Positions 15,860-23,328 of a stretch of DNA of 64,000 nucleotides are shown here, in pieces (within the stretch, counting starts at the first letter, position 1; every line of letters begins with the position of its first letter). The stretch is taken from the NCBI RefSeq assembly GCF_003970915.1, contig NZ_RXOF01000025.1, positions 1 to 64,000 on the forward strand. The letters run 5' to 3'. The position numbers and the translations under genes were made by a program. Origin of the DNA: Hymenobacter gummosus. GTDB lineage: Bacteria > Bacteroidota > Bacteroidia > Cytophagales > Hymenobacteraceae. The notes below the pieces were generated by a model that was not told the DNA's origin, searched no databases, and worked only from the letters and a program-made list of their open reading frames with translations.

Positions 15860-16046
15860 GTCATCCTGAGGCGTAGCCGAAGGACCTTCCTCCAACCCCG
15901 CACCGCCGCTAATGACAATGTGCAGAGGCAAACCACCAGCGCGGCAGCTCAACGCGCAAACGAAACCGTTACCAAGTGAGGTCGGTGACTGCGCATAGCC
16001 GTTGGTGCAGGGTTTGAGGAAGGTCCTTCGCTGCGCTCAGGATGAC
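15860..16046. repeat. Palindromic element C (family 1, CATCCTG type)
   Basis: The left arm begins GTCATCCTGAGGCGTAGC at 15860, and the right arm ends at 16046 with the complement of GTCATCCTGAGCGCAGCG. The stem continues through AAGGACCTTCCTC and a CAACCC-GCACC segment (about 42 bp with mismatches). The inner arm hairpin uses TCCT/AGGA. The centre (GCTAATGACAATGT) resembles that of element I. Confidence 0.85.
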
Positions 16047-16068
16047 AGATGATTACTTTATTATCACT

Positions 16069-16124
16069 GATTACTATCTGGCATCAGCACGCGAGATGTC
16101 TCGACTTCGCTCGACATGACGTTC
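16069..16124. repeat. Half palindromic element D (family 1, CATGTCG type)
   Basis: Only one arm (16090-16124, ending GACATGACGTTC) and half of the centre (GATTACTATCTGGCATCAGC) are present. The centre is the exact complement of that in element A apart from one base, so D is a truncated copy. It abuts element C. Confidence 0.8.
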
Positions 16125-16140
16125 TAATCTTAAACCCTGC

Positions 16141-17214
16141 TCAACGCCCACCTTTCTGATTGCCGCGGGGCGGGGTGCTGTCGGGAGTGCTGCGGGTTTC
16201 GCGGGTTTCCGGGCCGCCCAGGATGCTGTCGAGCAGCTCGGGGCTGATGTTGAGCGTGCCGATTTTGCCGGCGTTTTCGGCCAGCTCGCGGAAGGCCAGG
16301 GCGATGTTGAAGCGCGGGTCGGGGTTGTTGTTGAGGGCGACGAGGGTGCGCCAGTCCAGGTCGCGGTAGGGGCGCAGGGTGGTATCGAGCACGTAGCCCT
16401 GGGCGTCGGCCTGCTGCCGCTCGTTGGCGGTTTGCTGCTCCAGCAGCTGGGCGCGCTGGGTTTCCACCGCAATGTCGGCCTGCACCTGCAGCTCGCGCAG
16501 CTGCCGCTCGTTGGCGGCGCGCTGCAGCTGGGCTTCCATGCGCTTCTCGTCGATCTGCTTGTGCTTTTCTTCCACCGCAATTTCCGTGTTCAGCTCGCTT
16601 TCCTTGATGCGGCGCTCCTGCTCCACGGCGAAGTTGCGCCGCTCGTACACGGCTTGGTCGGCGTCCTGCTGCAGCCGCTCCCGCGTCTCGGCTTCCAGGG
16701 CGCGCTCCATCTCGGGGTTGGCCCTGATGGCGAGGATGTTGACGCCCAGCACCTCGATGCCCAGCAACGCCACCGCGGGCGAGGCCTGCAATCCGGCCGT
16801 AATGCGCGCCTCCACGGCCTTGTTGGAGCGAATGGCCTCTTTCAGCCCCAGCTCGTGCACGAAGGCCGAGGTGGCGGCCTGCGCCTCGTTGACCAGGCGC
16901 TGGTTCAGCTTCTCGATGTCGTTTTTCTTGTAGACGCCGGCCGAATTCACCGTGAAGTCGAGCAGTTCGGCCAGCTGCTTGGGGTTGCTGATTTTGTAGG
17001 TAATCTGCCCCTGAATGGTGACGCTCTGGTAGTCGTTGGTGGTGTCGTTGAATATGAAGGGCAAATCGTTGCTGCCGATGGGAATGGCGACGATGGAGCT
17101 GTTGAGCGTGTTGTAGAAGAAGGACAGGCCCCGGCCTTCCTGGGCAATGCGGCCGTTTTTGTAGCGGATGACGTAGGTCATCGAGTCAAACTTGCTGTAG
17201 CTGAGTCCGAACAT
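16141..17214 (-). CDS. SPFH/Band 7 domain protein
   Basis: A 357-residue SPFH (stomatin/prohibitin/flotillin) protein. The start MFGLSYSKFDSMTYVIRYKNG at 17214 leads straight into the SPFH beta-domain (about residues 10-190, with GRGLSFFYNTLNSSIVAIP and the later LLGIEVLGVNILAIR). It is followed by a long coiled coil of charged repeats (ALEAETRERLQQDADQAVYE, then Q/E/R-rich to about 290), and a C-terminal helical region with FRELAENAGKIGTLNISPEL. It has no transmembrane helix, so membrane binding would be peripheral. Such proteins form ring or cage assemblies on the inner membrane. It is divergent from the lipoprotein gene at 17316. Confidence 0.88.
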   Translation of the reverse strand: MFGLSYSKFDSMTYVIRYKNGRIAQEGRGLSFFYNTLNSSIVAIPIGSNDLPFIFNDTTNDYQSVTIQGQITYKISNPKQLAELLDFTVNSAGVYKKNDIEKLNQRLVNEAQAATSAFVHELGLKEAIRSNKAVEARITAGLQASPAVALLGIEVLGVNILAIRANPEMERALEAETRERLQQDADQAVYERRNFAVEQERRIKESELNTEIAVEEKHKQIDEKRMEAQLQRAANERQLRELQVQADIAVETQRAQLLEQQTANERQQADAQGYVLDTTLRPYRDLDWRTLVALNNNPDPRFNIALAFRELAENAGKIGTLNISPELLDSILGGPETRETRSTPDSTPPRGNQKGGR

Positions 17215-17315
17215 GGCGGCGGTGGAGCGGATGGTGGCGGCGGCAATTTGGCAGAAATGGCCGAAACGGCGCGGCAAACGGCTATGTTCGGGCCGGCCGT
17301 TATCTGCCGTCCGCT

Positions 17316-17990
17316 ATGAAATGGATTCTGTTCTGCTTGTCCTTCCTGCTTATGCTGGCCGGCTGCCGGGATAAGCCCACGGCCGAAGCCCAGGATGCCT
17401 TTTTGGCCAATACCCGGCCGGATTCGGTGGTGCTGGAAAACGGGCTGGGCACGGTGTATCTGCGGGTGCCGCGGACGTATGACACGCTGTTTGCTTGGAC
17501 AAGTTATAGTGACTGTGATGGGTGCGACGACATTCGCTACCGGTTTCAATCCCGCAAGCTACCGGTGTACCGGGAAAGCGGATTTGTCCACCGATTCCCA
17601 ATTGATTCCGTCAATCAGCTGACTATTATCCACAATACATTCTTCAAAACTGGTATTCAATCAACCAAGCCTCACACGACGCGGCTGCATGATTCGCTGC
17701 TGAACCGATGGCATCAAGAGGTTACAAAGGAAAAAGCGGCCAAAAAGACCGATTTGCTCTTTGGTTCCTTTGACACCTTGGAACACATCAACGGCCGGGA
17801 TTTCGGCATCAAAGCATTTTGGCGGTTCGACAGCTTGAGGTTGCTGCATATCAATGATTTTGAAGCCTCAACTGACAAACTACGGTTTGTCTATACGTTG
17901 CGTACCCGCCAGAACGACTCCACCGCCCGCCACTTCCAGCGCGACGCCCTGCGCCTGCTGCGCACCATCCGCATCCGCCCCGGCCGCTAA
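17316..17990 (+). CDS. Lipoprotein of unknown function
   Basis: A 224-residue protein with a lipoprotein signal (MKWILFCLSFLLMLAGC, Cys at 17). The mature part has FLANTRPDSVVLENGLGTVYL, a paired-Cys turn SDCDGCDDIRYRF, and a C-terminal helix DSTARHFQRDALRLLRTIRI. It shows no family I can name. The middle of the gene is less GC-rich than its neighbours. The zinc-ribbon gene begins 17 bp later on the same strand and the metallophosphoesterase soon after, so the three may be one transcript. Confidence 0.7.
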   Translation: MKWILFCLSFLLMLAGCRDKPTAEAQDAFLANTRPDSVVLENGLGTVYLRVPRTYDTLFAWTSYSDCDGCDDIRYRFQSRKLPVYRESGFVHRFPIDSVNQLTIIHNTFFKTGIQSTKPHTTRLHDSLLNRWHQEVTKEKAAKKTDLLFGSFDTLEHINGRDFGIKAFWRFDSLRLLHINDFEASTDKLRFVYTLRTRQNDSTARHFQRDALRLLRTIRIRPGR

Positions 17991-18006
17991 CCCTACTCTC
18001 CCCGCC

Positions 18007-18693
18007 ATGCCCACCATTGCCGGCCAGTACGTTTCGCCTGCCGACTGCATGCTGCGCTGCCCCTGCTGCCAGCGGCTGCGCGACATCGACGAGTACCAGA
18101 CGTTTCTACGGCAGATCAATGCCTTGCCGCCCCAGAGCAATGTGGGGCGGCAACGGGGCCGCCTGCTGACCAACTACTACTGGGACGCCGCTCGGCACCA
18201 GCCCGGCACCCTGCACTGGGCCTGCGACCAGTGCCTGGAAGCCGGCCGGGCCAGCCTTGGCGACGTAAGCCGGCAGCACGAGCACTGCTTCGCGTTGCCC
18301 CATTTTGCTTACTACGACCAGGAAAAAACCTGCCGGGACTGCGGCCGGGCCTTCGTGTTCAGCCGCGGGGAGCAGCAGCACTGGTACGAAGAGCTGCAAT
18401 TCTGGGTGGAGGCCACGCGGGTACGCTGCCCGGCCTGCTCCCGGCGCAAACACGAGCGGGACCGGCTTTCCCGGCTGCTCGCCGCCCCCGACTACACCGA
18501 CCTGGCCCGCACCCGGGAAATTCTGCAGCTGCTGCTCAGCTTCGGCAACTACGCGCGGGCCCGGCTCTACCTGGCCCAGAGTCGGAAATTATTCGCCCAC
18601 GGCAGCCCCGAGTACCACTGGCTGCAGGCCTGGCGGGCCGACATCAACGCGCGGGAACAGGCCGGCCCCGACGCCCCGCCCGCTGCCCCGTAA
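18007..18693 (+). CDS. Zinc-ribbon-rich hypothetical protein
   Basis: A 228-residue cytoplasmic protein with several Cys pairs: MLRCPCCQRL near residue 17, WACDQCLEAG near 75, KTCRDCGRAFVFSRGEQQHW near 107 and RVRCPACSRRKHERD near 140. The third and fourth form one zinc-ribbon of the probable zinc-ribbon type (CxxCGxxFxFS...QxxW...RCxxC). The C-terminus is helical (ILQLLLSFGNYARARLYLAQ) and TPR-like. It may bind nucleic acid or a protein partner; the role is unknown. The start at 18007 was chosen as the first ATG after the upstream stop. The metallophosphoesterase gene begins 8 bp after its stop. Confidence 0.65.
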   Translation: MPTIAGQYVSPADCMLRCPCCQRLRDIDEYQTFLRQINALPPQSNVGRQRGRLLTNYYWDAARHQPGTLHWACDQCLEAGRASLGDVSRQHEHCFALPHFAYYDQEKTCRDCGRAFVFSRGEQQHWYEELQFWVEATRVRCPACSRRKHERDRLSRLLAAPDYTDLARTREILQLLLSFGNYARARLYLAQSRKLFAHGSPEYHWLQAWRADINAREQAGPDAPPAAP

Positions 18694-18701
18694 AAGGCGC
18701 C

Positions 18702-19385
18702 ATGGAAACCTACGTCATCGGCGACATTCACGGGGCGGCCCGGGCCCTGGAGCAGGTGCTGGCGCGCAGCCCCTTCCGCCCCGGCATCGACCGGCTCATC
18801 CAGCTCGGCGACGTGGCCGACGGCTGGCCCGAGACGCCCGCCTGCGTGGAGCGGCTGCTGGGCATTCCGAACAGCATCTGGCTGATGGGCAACCACGACT
18901 GGTGGACGGGGCGCTGGCTGGCGGGCCGCCGCAGCAAGCGCCCCGTCAACAACCTGGAATGGCTGAAACAAGGTGGGCAGGCTACCTGCAACGCCTACCA
19001 GCCCCTGCCCGAAGCCCAGCACCGCCACTTCACCGAGTTTTTCAGCCAGCAGCAGCTTTATTACGAGGACGAGCTAGGCAACCTGTACGTGCACGCCGGT
19101 TACGACCCCAGCCAGCCCATTGCCGGGCAGGATGCCTCAGAGCTGCTGTGGACGCGCAGCCTGTGGCGGCAGCAGCAGCGGGCCGCGGCCTACCACGAGT
19201 GCTTTATCGGCTACACCCCCACCTGGCCGGCCCACCCCGCCCCCGAACAGCGCCGGAACGTGTGGAATGTGGACCAGGGCGCCGGCTGGGGCGGGCGGCT
19301 GACCATGCTCAACGTGCGCACCAAGGCGTACGTGCAGAGCGACCCGGTGCCCGAGCTATACCCCGGCGTAACGGGTCGGGGCTAG
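18702..19385 (+). CDS. Metallophosphoesterase (PP1/ApaH-like serine/threonine phosphatase)
   Basis: A 227-residue calcineurin-like phosphatase. Metal-binding motifs are GDIHG (Asp8, His10), LGDVAD (Asp37), GNHDWW (Asn64, His65), and later NLYVHAGYD and the ECFIGYTP region. The short size and motif spacing fit bacterial PrpA/PrpB-like protein phosphatases or diadenosine tetraphosphate hydrolases. It starts 8 bp after the zinc-ribbon gene, implying translation from the same mRNA. The substrate is unknown. Confidence 0.88.
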   Translation: METYVIGDIHGAARALEQVLARSPFRPGIDRLIQLGDVADGWPETPACVERLLGIPNSIWLMGNHDWWTGRWLAGRRSKRPVNNLEWLKQGGQATCNAYQPLPEAQHRHFTEFFSQQQLYYEDELGNLYVHAGYDPSQPIAGQDASELLWTRSLWRQQQRAAAYHECFIGYTPTWPAHPAPEQRRNVWNVDQGAGWGGRLTMLNVRTKAYVQSDPVPELYPGVTGRG

Positions 19386-19717
19386 TAACAGCGCCGTCCG
19401 GGCCCTGAGCGTCGTGGCGCGGGTGGCTCCACTGGCCGTTTTTGCTCTTATCAGCCCCACCATGCCCCACGCGCGCTACCCCACCCTCAATGAGTACGTG
19501 CCCCAGCTACTGCTTAACTGCAACTGCCGTAGCGGCCAGTTTACCAGCACCGGCTTCCCCGCGGCAGCCGCGCGGCCTTCGTGGGCTGGCCGGTCGGATG
19601 CCTCGCTTTCGCCAATAGGCCCGCCCGCGCCCCGGCCGAGGGGACAACCAGATCCTGACGCGGCCGCGGGAATTGGCGGGCGGGCAGTAGCTTCGGGGCC
19701 CGTTTTGCCCCCGCGCC
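19386..19717. other. Gene-free stretch
   Basis: No supported gene or repeat. A short open frame near 19462 starts MPHARYPTLNEYVPQLLLNC and then runs into low-complexity Ala/Pro/Arg sequence. It could be the broken front of a lost gene, but nothing downstream supports it. Confidence 0.4.
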
Positions 19718-20071
19718 ATGACCACGACCATCGAAGATCTGCAGACCATCTGCCACCGGCTGCCCGCCACCACCGAAGACATCAAGTGGGACGTGCACCT
19801 GTGCTTCAACGTGGGCGGCAAGATGTTTCTCCTCACCACGCCCGACGACGTGCCGCCCACGGCTACCTTCAAAGTCACGCCCGAGCAGTTTGAGCAGCTC
19901 ATCGGCCAGCCGGGCTTCCGGCCGGCCTCCCACCTGGCCCGCTACTACTGGGTGCACATCGACGACGTGGGGCGGCTGAGCGTGGCCCGCTGGGAGCAGC
20001 TCATCCGCGAGTCGTACCGACTGGTGGCCGAAAAGCTGCCGCTCAAGGCGCGCCGCGTGCTGGGCGTGTAG
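19718..20071 (+). CDS. MmcQ/YjbR-family DNA-binding-fold protein
   Basis: A 117-residue single-domain protein of the MmcQ/YjbR (CyaY-like) family. It has an N-terminal helix with IEDLQTICHRLPATTEDIKW, sheet strands LCFNVGGKMFLLTT and TATFKVTPEQFEQL, the PASHLARYYWVHID segment, and a last helix LIRESYRLVAEKLP. The family fold resembles a double-wing DNA-binding motif, but a cellular role is not established. No partner genes are evident; the next gene starts 79 bp downstream. Confidence 0.85.
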   Translation: MTTTIEDLQTICHRLPATTEDIKWDVHLCFNVGGKMFLLTTPDDVPPTATFKVTPEQFEQLIGQPGFRPASHLARYYWVHIDDVGRLSVARWEQLIRESYRLVAEKLPLKARRVLGV

Positions 20072-20150
20072 CGCATTCGCCCCGGCCGCGGGGCAGGACC
20101 CGGTCATTGAGGCGGCTTTGCAGCAGTTCCAAGCGCCCAAATAGACTTCG

Positions 20151-20438
20151 ATGGAGCCGCTACGCCAGATTCTTTGGCACCTGGAGCACCGGCGCGGCCT
20201 GTACATGCCCGACCTCGGCTACGCTTCCCTGGCCGCCTTTCTGACCGGTTACCTGCTGTGCTGGCGCGACACCCGGCAGGACGACGTGTACCAACAGTTT
20301 CAGACCTGGCTGCAGGTTCGGGAGGGGCGGCATTTTGCCCTTGGCTGGCCCTACCACATCCTACAGCACCTGGCCGGCAACGACGAGGAGCGGGCCACGC
20401 AGCAGTTATTTCAGCTGTGGCGGGAGTTTCTGGCCTGA
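20151..20438 (+). CDS. Small hypothetical protein
   Basis: A 95-residue, mostly helical cytoplasmic protein. It has many aromatics (WHLEHRR, YLLCWRD, FALGWPYHILQHL) and a central segment DDVYQQFQTWLQVREG. The pattern resembles small Bacteroidota proteins sometimes found as polymorphic-toxin immunity factors, but this is weak. It begins 79 bp after the MmcQ gene and ends 41 bp before the first CarboxypepD_reg gene. Function unknown. Confidence 0.55.
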   Translation: MEPLRQILWHLEHRRGLYMPDLGYASLAAFLTGYLLCWRDTRQDDVYQQFQTWLQVREGRHFALGWPYHILQHLAGNDEERATQQLFQLWREFLA

Positions 20439-20479
20439 GCCGGGCGCCGCGTGTGCAATTGGGGCGGTGGGCGCATCCA

Positions 20480-21409
20480 ATGGCCAAACTCCTTTCGATG
20501 CTGCCCAGACTACTGCTCGTGTGTATCCTGGCGCTGCTGCTGGTGCCGGCGCTGGCCCAAACGACCATCATCGGGCGGGTGTTCGACCGGGCTACCGGGC
20601 TGGGCCTGCCGGGCGCCACCGTGCGGCTGGCCGATACCGACCAGGGCACCTCTACCGACGCCCGCGGCCGCTTTATCCTGCCGCAGCCGGCGCCCGGGGG
20701 CTGGCCGCAGCTGCTGCGCATCAGCAGCCTCGGCTACGAGCCGGCCGTGCTGCGCGTCGCCGGCCCGGATTCCGTGCGCATCGGCCTGCGTCTCGATACC
20801 ACCATCGTCGACCACGTTCCTGCGACCTGTCAGCTGACCGTTAAGTCCGTCGCCCAGCTGGAAATCCGCAGCGGCCTGCGCTATGCGCCCCTGGGCCTGC
20901 TGGCGACTTTCTCCAACCAGCGCTACCTGCGGCTGCCGCTGGCGCTTACGCTGGGCTACCAAACCAACCTGCGCTGCAACCAGCAGGTGCTCGGCAGCTT
21001 GGGCTGGACGGAAGACCTGCACCTCGCTTCGCGCTGGCGGCTGGGCCTGGCCCTGCACTACCAGGCCATTCGGGTAGTGCCGCTGGGGTTTCAGTTTGAG
21101 AATTACCGCCTCGTGGGCTACCTCCGGCCTTCGCACCGGCAGCGGCTGGGCCTGTGGCTGGGCACCGGCTACGCCCGCCGCCGCACCGAAGGCGCCAGCC
21201 GGGGCGGCGCGGGGCTGGAGGCCGGCCTGAGTCATACGTTCTGGGCGGGTCGGCTACAAGCGCGGGCCGGCGCGGCGCGCTGGCCCGGTGCCTGGCAGCT
21301 GACCGGCGAAACCCGCTACTATTTTCGGCGCCTGTACGCAGGGCTGCAAGTCCAGCACCTGGGCCGCTACTCCGAGCTGCACCTGTTCACGGGCATTATC
21401 CTGTACTGA
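20480..21409 (+). CDS. CarboxypepD_reg outer-membrane-type protein, tandem copy 1
   Basis: A 309-residue exported protein. The signal peptide covers residues 1-26 (ending LVPALAQ). It is followed by a carboxypeptidase-regulatory-like domain (TTIIGRVFDRATGLGLPGAT, then GTSTDARGRFILP) up to about residue 110. The rest is made of alternating beta-strands (ALTLGYQTNLRCN, RWRLGLALHYQ, LGLWLGTGYARR, LQARAGAARWPG), ends in an aromatic-terminated strand (TGIILY), and looks like a small outer-membrane beta-barrel. Two related genes follow directly (21411 and 22382), so this is the first of a tandem triplet. The stop and the next ATG are one base apart. Substrate or role unknown. Confidence 0.75.
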   Translation: MAKLLSMLPRLLLVCILALLLVPALAQTTIIGRVFDRATGLGLPGATVRLADTDQGTSTDARGRFILPQPAPGGWPQLLRISSLGYEPAVLRVAGPDSVRIGLRLDTTIVDHVPATCQLTVKSVAQLEIRSGLRYAPLGLLATFSNQRYLRLPLALTLGYQTNLRCNQQVLGSLGWTEDLHLASRWRLGLALHYQAIRVVPLGFQFENYRLVGYLRPSHRQRLGLWLGTGYARRRTEGASRGGAGLEAGLSHTFWAGRLQARAGAARWPGAWQLTGETRYYFRRLYAGLQVQHLGRYSELHLFTGIILY

Positions 21410-21410
21410 T

Positions 21411-22316
21411 ATGAGGAAGCTATTACTAGCCTGGTTTGCCCTGCTGCTGAGCCTATCCGCGCTGGCGCAGACCACCATCCGAGGCCGGGTAATCAGCAAA
21501 GCGGACAAAAGCGGCGTGCCGGGGGCTACCATCGCCCGACCAGGCACCCCTATCGGCGTATTAACTGAGGCTGACGGCAGTTTCTCCCTGACGCTATCGG
21601 CCACTGACACGCTGCCGGTGCGGCTGTAGGTATGGACTCTCGGCTACGAGAGTCAGGAGGTGCTGCACCACGGGCCCGATTTACGAATAGTGCTGGTGCC
21701 TCCCCCGCCCGAGCCGTGCGTAGGCGGCATGTTCAGCGTTCGGAAGTCCTTGGGGCTGCGCCTGTGGAGCGGGCTCCGGCACACCCCGGTAGGTGCCAGA
21801 GCCGAGCTGTTTCGCTGGGGAAGGTGGGGGCCGACGGCCCTGGGGCTGGGTTACCAGACGAATTTTCGCGGCAACCAGCAGCTGGCGGCCCGCGTCAGCT
21901 ACACCAACCCCTGTTACGGCACCACCGACCACCGCACGGCCTTCCAAAGCGCCGAGCTCCTGTACAGCCGCATCCACCTGCGCCCCGCGGGGTTTTATTT
22001 CAGCAGTTACACCCTGCAAGGCGACTTTGGCCGCTTCCGAAAACACCAGGGCCCCGCGCTGCTACTGGGAGCGGGCTACGCGGAGCGGCGGCAGGAAAAC
22101 ACCCGCCGCCCGGGCCCGGGCGGGCTGCTGGGACTCAGCGCCGGCCTGCCCAAGCTGAAACTCCACCTCACCGCCACCGTGGCGCGCTGGCCGGGCGCCT
22201 GGCAGTGGCGGGCCGAGGCAGGCCGCAGCTTCCGCCGGCTCGACACCGCCCTGCAGCTGAACAGCCTCGGCCGCTACCGGGAGCTGAACCTGAGCCTGGG
22301 CTACACCATTTACTGA
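21411..22316 (+). pseudogene. CarboxypepD_reg protein, tandem copy 2, interrupted by in-frame TAG
   Basis: The first part (21411-21629) gives a signal peptide ending SLSALAQ and the CarboxypepD_reg domain (TTIRGRVISKADKSGVPGAT), then stops at TAG 21627-21629. The same frame goes on without a break: VWTLGYESQEVLHHGPDLRI and a barrel-like region with LGLGYQTNFRGNQQL, ending LSLGYTIY at 22316. Copy 1 reads through the same place (ISSLGYEPAVL), so the TAG replaces a sense codon (CAG or TGG would need one change). This is a recent nonsense mutation, a sequencing error, or a suppressed stop. Both halves keep good codon use. Confidence 0.7.
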
Positions 22317-22381
22317 CGGGCCGCCGCAGAATTACCGGCTTCGCTTAGCCGGCCTGATAGCCCTTTTATTCTTCCCCGTTC

Positions 22382-23290
22382 GTGAAAACGCTCCTTACTC
22401 TTGCCTGGCTGCTGCTTCCGCTGCCCTTATGGGCGCAGGTTACCGTTTCGGGCCGGGTGCTCGATGCCCGGACGCACAAGCCCTTGGCCGGAGCCGCAGT
22501 AAGCGTCAAGGGCACTACGCTGGGTGCCTCCACCTACTCCGATGGCTCTTTTACGCTGACCATTCCGCCGGCCGACAGCGTCTCCTTTCACGTGTACTGC
22601 TTGGGCTGCTACCGTTACCCGCGCCTGAGCATTGCGCGTACGGTGCGGCGGCGGGTTTCCGATACGCTGACCATCTACCTGACCAGCCAGATTGACCCCA
22701 ATCCGGGCTGCTGCCCAACGCCCGAGCCCTACCTGACGGTGGGCGCCCGCAGCGGCGTGCTTCATACCCCTTTTGGTCTATCCTTGCAGTTGCCTACCTG
22801 GCACCGAACGGTTTCGCCCGCAGCCTGGCTCAGCGCCGCTTTCCAAACCGACGCCCGCGGCACGGCTTGGGGCACGGCTACCTGGCTGATTGGCCGGCAT
22901 CCATTCTGGTACACCCGCCCCCTGCGCCTCGGTGCGCAGTACCAGCTGCTGCGCCGGCCCGGGGGCACCGCCCGGCGTTTCGACAGCGGCGCGGTAGTGG
23001 GCTTGTGGCGGGGCGAGTGGGAACTGCCCTGGCCCACGCTTCGGGCCACGGCCGGCTACGCCCGGCGCAGCAGCTTCGAGACGCAGTACAGCGGACTTGG
23101 GGGTGGCCTAGGCTTGAGCGGAAGCCTGAAAAAGCTGAGCTACGCCGGACAAGCAACCTATTGGCCCGGCGGCTGGCAATGGCAGGCCCGCCTGAGCCGC
23201 CCGGTGGGCAAGCTGGAATGCGCCGTGGAATACCTGCGCCTGCCGGGGTTCGAGGAAGTCACGTTGGGGCTGGCCTTGCCGCTGTATTGA
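22382..23290 (+). CDS. CarboxypepD_reg outer-membrane-type protein, tandem copy 3
   Basis: A 302-residue protein starting at a GTG (MKTLLTLAWLLLPLPLWAQ is a full signal peptide). The CarboxypepD_reg domain is VTVSGRVLDARTHKPLAGAA followed by STYSDGSFTLTIPP. An insertion with Cys residues (FHVYCLGCYRYP, NPGCCPTPEP) is absent from copy 1. The C-terminal half repeats strand patterns such as WLSAAFQTDARGTAWG and LSGSLKKLSYAGQATYWPGG and ends LGLALPLY, as expected for an outer-membrane barrel. It is more diverged than copies 1 and 2 from each other. The three are most likely products of local duplication. Confidence 0.72.
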   Translation: MKTLLTLAWLLLPLPLWAQVTVSGRVLDARTHKPLAGAAVSVKGTTLGASTYSDGSFTLTIPPADSVSFHVYCLGCYRYPRLSIARTVRRRVSDTLTIYLTSQIDPNPGCCPTPEPYLTVGARSGVLHTPFGLSLQLPTWHRTVSPAAWLSAAFQTDARGTAWGTATWLIGRHPFWYTRPLRLGAQYQLLRRPGGTARRFDSGAVVGLWRGEWELPWPTLRATAGYARRSSFETQYSGLGGGLGLSGSLKKLSYAGQATYWPGGWQWQARLSRPVGKLECAVEYLRLPGFEEVTLGLALPLY

Positions 23291-23328
23291 GTAAGTTGGA
23301 GCTTCCACTCCACTCCTACCGCATTCCC

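Larger units (their letters stand above)
15834..16140. other. Gene-free stretch filled by palindromes C and D
   Basis: Apart from about 25 bases before the NAD-kinase-like start, the interval consists of palindromic element C and the half element D. No coding capacity is seen. Confidence 0.75.

Noticed and set aside
19462-19720. Short open frame starting MPHARYPTLNEYVPQL
   Set aside because: It runs into low-complexity sequence with no family match and overlaps the next gene in another frame. Too weak to call as a gene.
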